DNA of 64,000 bases from Agapetus fuscipes (taxonomy: Eukaryota > Arthropoda > Insecta > Trichoptera > Glossosomatidae). Shown in pieces: positions 31,191 to 41,451 of the stretch. Each line of letters opens with the position of its first letter. Positions within the stretch are counted from its first letter, which is position 1. The DNA is taken from the NCBI GenBank assembly GCA_951799405.1, contig OX637344.1, forward strand, positions 2,418,001-2,482,000. Reading direction: 5' to 3'. The notes beneath the pieces were generated by a model. That model was given only the letters and a program-made list of their open reading frames with translations, made no database searches and was not told the origin of the DNA. The position numbers and the translations under genes are program-made.

Positions 31191-32857
31191 TCAAGTATTT
31201 AGAGCATACTTTGAGGAGTCCAGCATTTTTGTGTGGCAGAATTTCATCCGACGAGACTTTGGTTTTTGTTTATATCGAAATATTTGTTGAATGTTTCACA
31301 TTCCCTGAGAATGTTTTTAAAATGCAGAGAAAATGGAGTACAACTGAATCTCCATACTTAACCTTAAAAAAAAAACTAACATAACATTGTGGTGTATTTT
31401 AACAGAGCGTTGTGTGGAATGAGAGATAAATAAGGTCGGGAGTGCAAACGAAACGACCGAAAATGGTTCCTATGTACATTTCATATCTGAGCATTTCTGT
31501 GTTTGGCAGTTTTTCTATAATATGAAGTTTATATCACCTGATATGTATAGCCAAACTGTTTTTAAATCGATAGTAATATTTGTTGAAGATATTTTCTTAA
31601 TAATTCGTGTTTTTTAGTGGGGATCGCTTTGGTAGTGTGGCACCTGAGAAAATAAGTCAAAAAAAATAATAATAACAGTTTTATATCCTGTAAACAAAAC
31701 AATCGACATGTCCCTTAATCAATAATTATTAAATGTTTTAATTGTTTTATTAAAAAGTTTGACAATTGCTGATATGTGTTACATATTTACCAGTGTTTCT
31801 CAAACGTTGTATTTTTTTTTCAAATTCAAAATTACAAAAAAAGCATCATCGAGATTTTTGTATTTTTTTTTAATTATTCCCTTATTTCTTATTTTGCCAA
31901 CTTATCAAATTATTCTTATTGTCTCTAAAAACTGGAATGTTTGGTTGAAGTAAAAATGCAACTTTAAATTAAAAATAATGTCTTTTAATTTTACTCTATC
32001 TATATTTTAATTTATAAGTTAAATTTTGTAATAACTTACACTGATAAAATAATAAAATTTTTAATATTTTACATTTTAAGTGCGTTTTGTTAGAATATCA
32101 TTTAATTTTACTCTTAGACAACACTGTTGACTGAATTTTGTAAATATATGATTTTAATTTTAAAATATTATTTAAATTAGTTGTTATTTATAATAAATTG
32201 CAATATTAAAGTACAGAATGAGATAATTTTAAGTTTATTTTTTTATAAAACTCTTTTCAATAAATATTAATATCAATTAAAATTCTCAATCTCAATTTTA
32301 ACTCTCACGATATTTTTAAATCAAAACAAATTACAATTTTAAAGTTTTACTATCTGCCATAAAAACATTTTTTTTTATTATCGATGAGTAATTAATTAAT
32401 TTGCAATATCAACTAAAAACTGCATTTGTTACAAAAAAAAATTCCAACTTTTATTTTTACTTAAAGGTTGACATCCAATGACAACTGAAATGGAACAAAT
32501 TTGAAAACAAAAATCATAAAATATTTTTCAGTGATTGGCAACCTTTTTTTTGAAAATCAATTATAAAAAAATAAAAAAATTTACAATAATTTACCGGTAA
32601 GATTGTATTTTTTTTTGCGAAGCTTGGCAGAGACTTGCCACTTCAGGTGTAACACTAGTAATATATAAAAAAGCTGACTGTTTGAACCTTCTACTAAAAT
32701 GTCAAGTGTAAATGGTGAAATAAACTCAATACTAGTTTATCAGAATACAATGTGTTTAAATTAATTTCCTTATTAAGAAGAAAAAATAAAAAATCTATTA
32801 GAAATGAAAAAAAAAATCTAAAAGAAGCTAAAAATTAATTGACTGCCTAAGCTACAA
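31191..32857. other. No gene; very AT-rich
   Basis: Long A/T-dominated sequence, densest at 31960-32600. There are no recognised transposons and no coding signal. Confidence 0.45.
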
Positions 32858-33039
32858 TCCAAATCTAAATCTAAGCTGCCAAGATATGTATCATTTGAGA
32901 TGCATTCCCACAAGCAGACACGCATAATTTCGCGCTCACACATGCCGCATGTGAACCTACAGTATAAAAAACCCAATCTCAAATGAACATAAGCCCTGCA
33001 ACTATTGCCGACCTAACCTGAAACAGGGGTGACATTGGC
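32858..33039 (-). repeat. R1 repeat, head truncated
   Basis: AATCTAAATCTAAGCTGCC tail edge. It runs to GGGGTGACATTGGC and stops. It marks the return of repeat-rich DNA. Confidence 0.82.
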
Positions 33040-33124
33040 TGCTGGAATGCTGCGAAGTAAACAAGGAAGAAAGATCCAGTATTTTGAAAAATAAATAAAA
33101 GTATGATTTATTTTTTAAGCCCTA

Positions 33125-33346
33125 TTTTTGTTTGAATCACAACCCAAGAGTCCTCTGCGAGCTTTAGATGGGCACTATTCAGACTGTTGTAAGGCTGTAT
33201 ACACCTTTGGTAAAGGTGTATGAATTTTTCAACATAGCGAAGAGCATAATTTGAAAATCAAATGAAAAATTTGGTGTAATCCGTAGAAAGTCAAACCTGC
33301 AATCTTCCGAGTTTGTAGCGTTTAACCACTAGACTACGGACCGGTC
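33125..33346 (-). mobile_element. SINE S1, diverged
   Basis: Minus-strand head ACCGGTCCGTAGTCTAGTGG at 33327-33346. Body partly rearranged; the 3' tail is missing. Confidence 0.8.
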
Positions 33347-33351
33347 AAATA

Positions 33352-33606
33352 TAATAATCTATAATCTATAATCTAAGTTGCAAGGATATATTCATTTAAA
33401 GCTCTCAGATGTATGCCCACAAACCAACAAGTGTAGTTCGCGCTTACAAATGCTGAATGTGTACTTACAAATAAAATCCAAACCTCAAATGAACATAAGC
33501 CCCACAACTTTTGCCGACCTTCCCTGAAACAGGGGTGACATTGGCAAAGTGAACCATTTTTTACAGTATGGGTGGTCAGCCTCATACCAACCTATAAGTC
33601 AAGGAA
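33352..33606 (-). repeat. R1 repeat, full length
   Basis: Nearly the same as the copy at 6918-7169 across its length, including the AACAAGTGTAGTTCGCGC word. A young copy. Confidence 0.9.
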
Positions 33607-33690
33607 ATAAGTAACAAAAAATAAGTAACAAAAAAAATAAGTAAAAAATAAGCAAAAAATAAGTAACAAAAAATAAGTGACAAAAAAAAT
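33607..33690. repeat. Short A-rich tandem repeat
   Basis: About six units of AATAAGTAACAAAA and variants, directly after the R1 end. An S1 3' fragment follows at about 33735-33790. Confidence 0.75.
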
Positions 33691-34099
33691 ATTTGGACAT
33701 TGCGTCAGTGCTTTTGTGGCAGTGCTTTTTTATAGCAACTACAAAGCTTATAGAGGGCTCTTAACGTGTGATTCGCACAAAAAAAGGCTCATATGTATTT
33801 ATTTATTTTACCTTAAAATCGTAGTTCTTATCGAGAAAGATTGTTCAGCATACAAAATGGATTGATACTATTGAATATGATGATCCTCTATGATAATGGT
33901 GGATCCAAGTAAGACTTCAGCATGTGCTTTACGAGAGAGGAGATTGAGTGTTGTTTCTTAATTTAAATAAACGTTTGAGCATAACTGATCACAGGTAAAT
34001 CTGCCAGAGTCGCAGGACATCAAGAAACCAGGATAGGAGTCTTGGACTAATCAGAAAGGACTCATCTCATTCCCCTTCTTTTTTATTTGGCTCTCCCTG

Positions 34100-34440
34100 C
34101 TTTTGTATTTGGTTCTCCCTGCAGCCGAAGAGACAAGACACGTCTCTTCTCACTCGAAAATAAACAAGCATTCAAAACGACCACTACGCTCTGCCGTCAT
34201 TGCTGTCAACAAGGTCATAGTGCCCAAAAGAGCGAACACATCAAATTTTGCAGACAGGAGCTTTGCGGTGGCCGGGCCGGTTGCCTGGAACTATTTGCCT
34301 GTCGGTGTTTGCGCGAACCAGCCTACCACCACCTTCAGAAAGGGACTGAAGACACTGCTTTTCTCCAGAAGCCATGGCGCCCTTGAGATGGTCCTGGACA
34401 ATTAAATGGCGCTACAGGAAAGAAATCATCCATCATCATC
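34100..34440 (+). pseudogene. CR1/L2-like LINE ORF2 C-terminus with (ATC)n tail
   Basis: KRPLRSAVIAVNKVIVPKRAN, then SNFADRSFAVAGPVAWNYLP and TTTFRKGLKTLLFSRSHGA, stopping at a TAA just before a CATCATCATCATCATCATC tail. Same family as 23248-23671, in the other orientation. Confidence 0.82.
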
Positions 34441-34734
34441 ATCATCATGGAATTTCACACAGTTTTATTGTTACAATGTGAGTATGTAAGGATAGACAGG
34501 GCTAATAAATGGCTACAGGAGGAAGGAATTTAATAGTCTGCGAACATAGAGAAAACACCTACCCACAATGCACTCAAACAGATAACAAAACCATCAAAGT
34601 GGCCCTCTGGCTTTGAAAGCTAGCGTTCTACTGAGCTATTGAAAAAAAATGTTACCTATGTGCAAAAAATGCCCTTATAGTTCTTTATATTTTCAACGTG
34701 AGCTTCTCTGCTTGTTTGTGCTTTGATGTATGGA

Positions 34735-35118
34735 AGTGAAGCATAGATGGTGAGTGAGAGTGAAATTAATAAAGTATGTAACGTGGAAATGGAGCATTTG
34801 AGAAGTACGACAGGAAAAACTCTGAAGGATAGAGTTATGAATGAATGGGTAAAGAAAGAATGTAAGTTGAAGGAGGATGTGAAAGTAAAGGTTCAAAAGA
34901 ATGTGATGAGATGTTTTTGGCATGTGGAAAGGAATGATGATAGACTGACAAAGTATATATACGGAGGAAGTAGTGAAAAGAAAAAGAGGTAAGGTACGAC
35001 AGAGAAAAGAATGGAGTGATCAGATTGTGAAAAAATGGGATGTACAATGTGGGTGTAAAAGAAGAAAATATTTAAAAAAAAAAGGGATGGATATGAATGA
35101 ATTGAAAGAGGTAGGTAA
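34735..35118 (+). pseudogene. LINE-W ORF2 C-terminal fragment, left half
   Basis: EMEHLRSTTGKTLKDRVMNEW, then ECKLKEDVKVKVQKNVMRCFW, HVERNDDRLTKYIYGGS and frameshifted downstream peptides (MKRKRGKVRQRKEWSDQI). This is the end of a non-LTR ORF2 with the W.GH.ERM motif. The hAT MITE interrupts it at 35118. Confidence 0.8.
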
Positions 35119-35346
35119 CAGTGGCAAAGGGTGCCATACAAGCCGGTTTTCATCGGTTTCCCGTTTAAAATGAGGCAGAAATGATAATAAAGTAGACTGC
35201 ATGGTTTCAATGGGGAAGAAATACGTGTTGTTTCTTTGGTTTTAAATGTATTTTTTTACTTTGTGCCTATATTTTTTAACTACTTTGTTACATCATTTTA
35301 AAAGGGAAGCCGATGGAACCGGCTTGTATGGCACGCTTCGCCACTG
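35119..35346 (+). mobile_element. hAT-type MITE, copy 2
   Basis: 228 bp. Ends CAGTGGCAAAGGGTGCCAT and GGCACGCTTCGCCACTG. Target duplication GTAGGTAA (35111-35118) and GTAGGTTA (35347-35354), one mismatch. Same orientation as copy 1. Confidence 0.9.
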
Positions 35347-35354
35347 GTAGGTTA

Positions 35355-35435
35355 GGATAGTAAGAAATGGAGGCAGCTCTGCAGAGGCTCTGGCCAACCC
35401 CTAGTGGAATGGCGACAGAGTTACAGTTATAGTGG
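35355..35435 (+). pseudogene. LINE-W fragment, right half
   Basis: GGATAGTAAGAAATGGAGGC, then TGGAATGGCGACAGAGTTACAGTTATAG, the family's 3' end and short tail. Confidence 0.78.
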
Positions 35436-35715
35436 TGCGATGTGCGCAGTGGTGTTGATATTAAAGTCAGAGGCGTGCCCAAGGTGGGGGGTAGGGGGGG
35501 GGGGGGGGGGGGGCTAGCATCCCCCCTGAAATCCCTTTTGATGAAATGTAAACAATTTGCCCCGCAGCGATGCGCGCTACGCCACTGGATAAGTATTATT
35601 TACACCGTAAGAGAATATGTGCAAAATATATATTTTTGCAATTTACACCGAAATAGTTCTTATGTATCTACTCGTATGTAGTCAACGGGCAGGTAATGTT
35701 TTTTTTATGTAGGTA
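35436..35715. other. No gene; poly-G run
   Basis: An uninterrupted G run of about 20 bases near 35494-35513 sits in a GTGCCCAAGGTGGGGGG context. No recognised element. Confidence 0.45.
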
Positions 35716-36015
35716 TATAGACCGGTGTGTAGTCTAGGGGTTAAGGCTACGGATTCGTATTCCAAAGATCGTGAGCTCGATTCCCAGTGGAGTACAAAAA
35801 AATAATTTCAAGTATGTCACTGGGTTGAAAATTGTATTTATCTATAAATAAGAGACCTGTAACCAAAAGGGTCATCCGGCTTTACAAAAAAATAATCTTG
35901 CTTAAGAATTTGTGCTTTTATAGCGATGAACAAGCTCGATCTTGATGTGTGATTCACACAAAAACTGCGCTCACCAATCACCTTTATATTATTGTTACAT
36001 TATTATCTAATATAT
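35716..36015 (+). mobile_element. SINE S1, full length, diverged
   Basis: A-box-like GTAGTCTAGGGG, degenerate B box GCTCGATTCCC, body, CTGCGCTCACC, then a TATTATTGTTACATTATT tail. Confidence 0.8.
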
Positions 36016-36164
36016 TCTTTATAATATTTTCTTATTTGTATTTTTCGATCAACATATTTTTTATATGGCTGGTCACGTATTGCACCCCTCACGTGACTAC
36101 TGTAAAATACAAGATGAATATAATTATCTGAAAAAATAAAATATACATTTAAAGAGTCCAAAAA

Positions 36165-36400
36165 GAAAGTAAAGATGGCGTCTTTGTGTGCATGTGAGGC
36201 TGTCAGGATATTGGGGTCCACGCTGGTGGGAGGAAGAGATGGCGACCGGGGTGACAATCTCGCGTTAAAAAACGCTTTCCGCGCCCTCGCAGCCCTTCTC
36301 GCCATTATTTCGCTTTCTGCGTATTTTCTCGTTATGCTAAAACCAGTTTTCGCGCTAAATCCGCAACCCGACACAACTAAATAGGGCTGGGTAGAGAGAG
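36165..36400 (+). other. GC-richer single-copy island with a small membrane-type ORF
   Basis: A 69-codon ORF at 36175-36384 starts in a good context (AAAGATGGCG). Residues 36-60 are hydrophobic (FRALAALLAIISLSAYFLVML), a plausible membrane helix. No family is recognised. It could be a small gene, a first exon or chance. CpG content is higher than the surroundings. Confidence 0.3.
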
Positions 36401-36453
36401 GAAGCGGGAATTCCCTAAAAAATTGCAAGACTCGGCGAATATAGGTGACATGT

Positions 36454-36697
36454 CGCTGCCTTAGTTCTTGTTTATCGTATACGCCATTGAGAAAATTTTA
36501 CATGAGCAATGTTTGCATATGTACTGGACCAATGTGTCTTATGAAAACAAGAAATTTATTTAAAAGAACTCTCACATTATCGAGTTTTTAGGTTTTTCTT
36601 AGCTCAGATTGTGTAGAATTTGATTCATAAGACAACTGCATGAAAAAGTTATATTTGACAAGATTGGCGTATACGATAAACAAGAACTGGGGGAGCG
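36454..36697 (+). mobile_element. MITE M1, copy 2
   Basis: Ends CGCTGCCTTAGTTCTTG and CAAGAACTGGGGGAGCG. Flanked by ATGT on both sides (36450-36453, 36698-36701). Confidence 0.87.
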
Positions 36698-36764
36698 ATG
36701 TGTAATCGTAGATCGATGGTTATATGAAATTGCTTGTATTCAATAAAGATATATAATAAGTATA

Positions 36765-37245
36765 TATTTTCTTCTTCTTCTTTGTCAGACTTTCTTAGCC
36801 CATTCCTGGACGTAGGCCTTCTCTAATCCTCTCCATTCCTGTATATCAGCTGCTGTGTTCAGCCATCCTCTGCCTGCAGTTCTCTTGATGTCATCTAGCC
36901 ACTTCAGTTGGAGTCTCCCCACTCCCCGACATCCTGAGCCCCCCTGGATGGAGCTTTTCGGCCACCTGTCATGGTCCTGCCTTGTGACGTGACCTGCTCA
37001 GCGCCACTTTAAGCAGGCCACTCGCTGTATGACATCAGTGACATCAGTACGTCTACGGATCTTCAGGTTTGGAACCCTGTCTCTGAGGTTGATTCCCAGC
37101 ATCCTCCTTTCAATGGCTCTTTAGCACATCCTCAGTCTGTTGGCGCTATACCTACTGAGTGAGCCCTTTTGTTTCCAAGCCATAGGTGGATACTGGAAGC
37201 ACGCATGACTCAAAGATTTTGCGTTTCAGCTCTCTGGTAGTGCAG
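36765..37245 (-). pseudogene. RTE-like LINE ORF2 C-terminus, decayed
   Basis: The minus strand reads VTDVIQRVACLKWR, AGHVTRQDHDRWPKS, GVGRLQLKWLDDIKRTAGRGW, then EWRGLEKAYVQEWAKKV, with stops and shifts. The W.GHV......RW motif and the final AYVQEW are typical of RTE-type ORF2 ends. Related pieces lie at 46690, 49440, 49840, 53428 and 58340. Confidence 0.75.
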
Positions 37246-37307
37246 GGTGGTAATATTATTTACTATATCAACAAAATTTACTATATCAACTATATCAACA
37301 ATTTACT

Positions 37308-37428
37308 GTCAACGACGTTAGCTATGTTGAAAGCACCGGTTCCCATAGATCACCGAAGTTAAGCAACATTGGGCGTGGTCAGTACTTGGATGGGTGACCG
37401 CTCAGGTACACCGCGTGTCGTTGGCATC
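37308..37428 (+). rRNA. 5S rRNA-derived sequence, head of a composite SINE
   Basis: About 120 bp. The internal promoter region is well kept: AAGTTAAGCAACATTGGGC, AGTACTTGGATGGGTGACC, and the end CACCGCGTGTCGTTGGC. The 5' half is diverged. It is fused directly to an S1 head at 37429, so I read it as part of a retroposed chimera rather than a working 5S gene. Confidence 0.85.
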
Positions 37429-37660
37429 TCGGACCGGTCCGTAGTCCGTTGTGGCAACACTTCGGACTCGTAAATGGAAGGTTGTGGATTCGGATCCCGG
37501 CGGAGCACACAAAAATACCATTAATATTTCGAATGTGCTCTTCGCTGGGTTGAAGAATTCATAAGCCTTTACCAATGACCGGTCACCAAGGGTCCATCCA
37601 GCCTTACAGCAACTGGGTCTTGCTTGAGTATTGGCGCTTTGTAGCGACGACCAAGCTCGT
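37429..37660 (+). mobile_element. SINE S1, middle part of the 5S-S1-R2 chimera
   Basis: CGGACCGGTCCGTAGTCC opens it without a gap after the 5S end. The B box is GGATTCGGATCCC. It breaks at GACGACCAAGCTCGT, where S1 normally continues GCAGAGGGC. Confidence 0.85.
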
Positions 37661-37757
37661 ACACCTCTGCGGCACTACAACAAGTGTCATAGACCCCTAG
37701 AGTCTTCAGAATCTAGGGAGTCTCCCGCACAGGATTTTCTTAAGAAAAAAAAAAAAA
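37661..37757 (+). repeat. R2 3' part with A tail, end of the 5S-S1-R2 chimera
   Basis: ACACCTCTGCGGCACTACAAC, TCTAGGGAGTCTCCCGCAC, and a CTTAAG plus A13 tail. Confidence 0.8.
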
Positions 37758-37845
37758 TATCCATATGAAAATGTCAAAATATTTTCGTAATTTTATTGAA
37801 GGAATGCTCGTATTTGAAATGTTGAGTAATGGTTACGAAGTACTT

Positions 37846-38152
37846 GGACCGGTCCGTAGTCCGTAGTGGCAACACTTCGGACTCGTAAATGGAAGGTTGT
37901 GGATTCGGATCCCGGCGGAGCACAAAATATACCATTTATATTTCGAATGTGCTCTTCGCTGAGTTGAAAAATTCATAAACCTTTACCAAAGACCGGTCAC
38001 TGAAAGTTCCATCCAACCTTACAACAACTGGGTCTTGCTTAAAAATTGGCGCTTTCTACAGCGACGACCAAGCTCGCAGAGGGCTCTTGAGGTGTGATAC
38101 ACACAAAAACAGCGCTCACCAAATAAATCATCCTAATATTATTATTATTATT
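37846..38152 (+). mobile_element. SINE S1, full length with (ATT)n tail
   Basis: It shares with the 37429 copy the variant GTAGTCCGTAGTGGCAACAC head. Tail ATTATTATTATTATT. It touches an R1 copy at 38153. Confidence 0.88.
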
Positions 38153-38288
38153 ACAAGTTGCAGAGTTAATGTTCATTCGAGGCTTGGACTCTAATTTGTA
38201 AGCACACATGCAGCATTGGTAATTGGGCATGCATTCAATATTAACTTTTAATGTGAATCTTTTCAACTTGGATTAAAGATTGCAGTAA
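38153..38288 (+). repeat. R1 repeat, partial
   Basis: AAGTTGCAGAGTTAATGTTCATTCGAGG to CAACTTGGATTAAAGATT. The head and part of the middle are missing. Confidence 0.72.
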
Positions 38289-38804
38289 TTTGCCTTTATA
38301 ATTTAACAACTTATTTTCATTACTTTTTGTTATATTTTACACTGCGAGCTTCTATTTTTATTTTATTCGTAGGTACTCAAATTTCAGCTATTACAGCGGG
38401 TACATGTTACTTTTTAAGGAGCGTTCTACCGACTTACTTTGCAGAGAGCAGCGTAACTAAATCTTAGACTATAATCATGAATTACGATAATACCTAATTG
38501 CAGACATACATCACACTTTTAACCGGTTATTCCCGGGAATTCCCTTCACAACTTTAGCTGCCACTATTCCTATGGCATGCAAATATTCCCAGGTCCATCT
38601 CTACAGTCCCGGCCCACGCTGCTCGGCCCGGGATAAGTAAACCGGATTTGCAAATAATTGTTTGCGAATTCCATAACGTCTCCCCGCTCCCTTCCCAGCT
38701 CACACATGAGGGTAATTCGATCGACGCTGCAAACACAACGCAGCACGCGACATTTTTTGATTCAATAACAAATAAAATAGACTAAAAATAAATGAATGAT
38801 GATG
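38289..38804. other. Single-copy island with POU/homeodomain-like words
   Basis: No ORF. 38540-38760 is GC-richer and holds ATGCAAAT (a POU octamer) at 38577-38584, and TTTGCAAATAATTGTTTGCG at about 38647-38666. A candidate regulatory element only. Confidence 0.35.
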
Positions 38805-38963
38805 GTCTAATCTAATCTAATTTATCTAATCTAGGTTGCAAAGATATGTTACATTGGGGATTCACATTATATGCATTCTCACAAGCAGACACGTACAAGT
38901 TCAAAATGTGAACCATTTTTACAGCATGGGTGGTCAGCCGCAAACCAGCCTCTAAGTCAAGGA
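38805..38963 (-). repeat. R1 repeat, internal deletion
   Basis: Long AATCT-type tail, then a jump from GACACGTACAAGTTC to AAAATGTGAACC, losing ~100 bp; head CAAACCAGCCTCTAAGTC. Confidence 0.85.
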
Positions 38964-39418
38964 ATATGCACAACAAATTACATTTTTAAAATTATAATAT
39001 TACTCGTATTGTAATGTTTTTGGTTCGAAAAGTCTCTAAGTTAAAACATACAGGTCTTCTTTAAGGATCTTTATTTGCACTTTATTTATTTTACAAATTT
39101 ACATTTATTTTTAACACTTTTGGTAACACAAATTTATTTTCACAGTTTAGTATCGCTTACACTCTTCAAATCAAAGGCAACTATCTCACTGGCTAGTGCA
39201 CTCAATTTTACGCCTTATATACTTCACAGACAGAACTCTCCAGTGACTAATTTAGCCAGCACATTCGCGAATATTCTACCAAGTTCAAGAGTACAAACGG
39301 ATCGTTTAATTTCTAGATTTCTTAGGCCTATAATTATTGCTACCTACGGTGTACACCTATATTAATCTACTTTTGGCATTACAATATGTATGGACATCAA
39401 AACTAAAGCAGAAATCAA
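38964..39418. other. No gene seen
   Basis: AT-rich sequence up to the LINE-W flank of the gag-only element. Confidence 0.4.
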
Positions 39419-39456
39419 AATACAATTTTAAAACCCCTAGCCGCCACATTACAAAA
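39419..39456 (-). pseudogene. LINE-W end, left flank of the gag-only element
   Basis: AAACCCCTAGCCGCCACATTAC. The other part of the same LINE-W copy resumes at 41452 (AGATCAACCGCCATTTC) and extends to about 41510. Confidence 0.7.
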
Positions 39457-39718
39457 TGTGAGGGTTTTTCCTCTGTCCTGCTGATTGACACAATTAATAA
39501 TGTAACAGCCACTTTAATATGTTTACTTTTATTCCTTTCACAATGTATACACAATAAACCACAGCACAATAGTATTAATTATTCTTAATTACACATGCTT
39601 GTGGCTCTCACGCCAGGCAAGCTTCTTCCCCCTTTCTGCATTCTTTTGTTTTCCTTTTTCCATTCAATTTCAAATCTCATGTTCCATTCCACCAAACAAA
39701 CAAATTCATCTCGTTACA
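39457..39718 (-). repeat. 3' LTR of the gag-only element (262 bp)
   Basis: Plus-strand reading TGTGAGGGTTTTTCC to ATCTCGTTACA. On the element's own strand it is TGTAACGAG...CCTCACA. Confidence 0.92.
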
Positions 39719-40725
39719 ATACACCTCCTTCCTCTCATAAAAAAAAAAACATTCCCAATATTTTTTTTTTTTTTTTTACAATGAGTAAATAATGTATCAT
39801 AATGCTCAGCCGGCGCCACATATTTTGTTTTATTTATATTTCTGTTCATTTTTGTTTTGTCTGTATAATCACTTTTTTTATTTTTAACAAAACAATCTTT
39901 TTGTACATGTCCTGTACGCTTACATGAGTAACAGATTACTGTGTGTTTTTTAAAATTTCCATTTTTTATAAAACAATTTCTTTCCACATGTCCTCTTTTA
40001 TTACAAAAGTAGCATACTATATTATTTGTGAAACTTCTATATTTATTCTGTATGTAATCTAATTTTCTATTTTTAGTCCAACAATCTATTTCATCATGTC
40101 CTAATTTATTACAAAAATTGCATTTTTGCATTACATTTTTCTCTTCTGTGTCATTCATTACATTTAAATTCTTACATTCATTAAATTTGAAAAATGATTC
40201 AAACTTGCTACATATTGTAGATAATTCCTCTGTATTTTTAATTTCAGATGTTGTCAGTAAAGTTGCATATTTTTCTGACAATCCATGAATTATTATGTCC
40301 ATAAGTTCTTTATCATGCATTCTTTTATTTAATAAATTATTTTTTGATTTTACCTTTAAAATATAAACAGATGCATTATCATGACCTTGTACCATATTTA
40401 AAATTTCTAACTTAAGATTCCTTTGAAAGTCATATTTTTCAAATTGTTGTAAGAATTTGGTTTTAAAAATTTTCCAATCAAATTCACAATTAATTGCTCT
40501 GTACCAAGTTAACGGAAAATCTGTTAAAAATATAGGCATACACTCTACCAAATAATCTAATTTTAATTTGTAGACTTTGGCTAATTCTTCTAACCTTATT
40601 ATAAATTCATTTGGTTCACTTTCACCATTAAAAGATATTTTTAATTTGAGAGGATCAAAATTTATGGACTCCATTGTGTTACTTTCTAAATCCTTTTTAT
40701 TATTTATTTTTTTAGATTTCGTCAT
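39706..40725 (-). CDS. gag: Gag protein with three CCHC zinc knuckles
   Basis: 339 codons, ATG at 40725. Residues about 60-180 match the retrotransposon gag capsid pattern (PLTWYRAINCEFDWKIFKTKF, then FEKYDF, LKLEILNMVQG, VYILKVKSK). Three C-x2-C-x4-H-x4-C knuckles lie at C202-C215, C238-C251 and C265-C278, for nucleic-acid binding; the first has a C-x2-C-x4-H-x4-C spacing with a trailing Trp. The last ~30 residues read through A/T tracts into the LTR, so the natural gag end is probably lost. In the family, gag assembles the particle that packages element RNA. No protease or reverse transcriptase follows. Confidence 0.85.
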   Translation of the reverse strand: MTKSKKINNKKDLESNTMESINFDPLKLKISFNGESEPNEFIIRLEELAKVYKLKLDYLVECMPIFLTDFPLTWYRAINCEFDWKIFKTKFLQQFEKYDFQRNLKLEILNMVQGHDNASVYILKVKSKNNLLNKRMHDKELMDIIIHGLSEKYATLLTTSEIKNTEELSTICSKFESFFKFNECKNLNVMNDTEEKNVMQKCNFCNKLGHDEIDCWTKNRKLDYIQNKYRSFTNNIVCYFCNKRGHVERNCFIKNGNFKKHTVICYSCKRTGHVQKDCFVKNKKSDYTDKTKMNRNINKTKYVAPAEHYDTLFTHCKKKKKNIGNVFFFMRGRRCIVTR

Positions 40726-41173
40726 TTGCTGTATATTTTCAATTTATGCAATTAAAAAAAAATCATTTCATTGAAAAAAATTTTTTCATACAAATTAAAT
40801 ATAACACCATCTATATATATGTATCTAAACTGATTTGAAACAAACTGGTTCATGTACATTCTGCTTTGTCCTGCGGCGTTCCATTTTTGAATTTCCATTC
40901 TTCTGAACGTAATGTAGGTAGTTTGAATTCTCTCACCTTCAATATTTTCAAAACCGCCTTTGAAATCTTGCAATTTCTTGTTATAAATTGTATAAGTTGA
41001 GTTTTTTAAAACATTTTAAACGTGTTGATGCTTTCACAACCATAAATCTGTCCAATTTTAATTATTTCATATATTGTATTGTTTTCAATGTCATTTGTTG
41101 AAATCGACTGTCATTTGTTTTTGTTTGTGAAAAATTTTCTTCATAGGAATTTCATTTACAGATTTTTTCTTTT

Positions 41174-41186
41174 ACGTTGGGCGCCA
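41174..41186 (-). promoter_or_regulatory. Primer-binding site of the gag-only element
   Basis: TGGCGCCCAACGT on the minus strand, three bases inside the 5' LTR. It matches the start of a lysine-tRNA-type primer-binding site. Confidence 0.8.
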
Positions 41187-41189
41187 AAA

Positions 41190-41451
41190 TGTGAGGGTTT
41201 TTCCTCTGTCCTGCTGATTGACACAATTAATAATGTAACAGCCACTTTAATATGTTTACTTTTATTCCTTTCACAATGTATACACAATAAACCACAGCAC
41301 AATAATATTAATTATTCTTAATTACACATGCTTGTGGCTCTCATGCCAGGCAAGCTTCTTCCCCCTTTCTGCATTCTTTTGTTTTCCTTTTTCCATTCAA
41401 ATTCAAATCTCATGTTCCATTCCACCAAACAAACAAATTCATCTCGTTACA
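41190..41451 (-). repeat. 5' LTR of the gag-only element (262 bp)
   Basis: It differs from 39457-39718 at AATAA/AATAG, CTCATG/CTCACG and CAAATT/CAATTT. Confidence 0.92.

Larger units (their letters stand above)
39457..41451 (-). mobile_element. Non-autonomous gag-only LTR retrotransposon
   Basis: Two 262-bp direct LTRs flank a 1.47-kb interior that holds a primer-binding site, a leader of about 450 bp, one gag ORF and a polypurine tract (GAGAGGAAGGAGG on the minus strand, about 39725-39737). There is no pol. The LTRs differ at three positions that I can see (about 1%), so insertion is fairly recent. No clean target duplication: the right flank is AGATC and the left is ATTACAAAA. A related LTR lies at 61302-61559. 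Confidence 0.88.

Noticed and set aside
37308..37428. Functional 5S rRNA gene
   Set aside because: The 5' half is diverged, there is no T-run terminator at the 3' end, and it is fused to a SINE.
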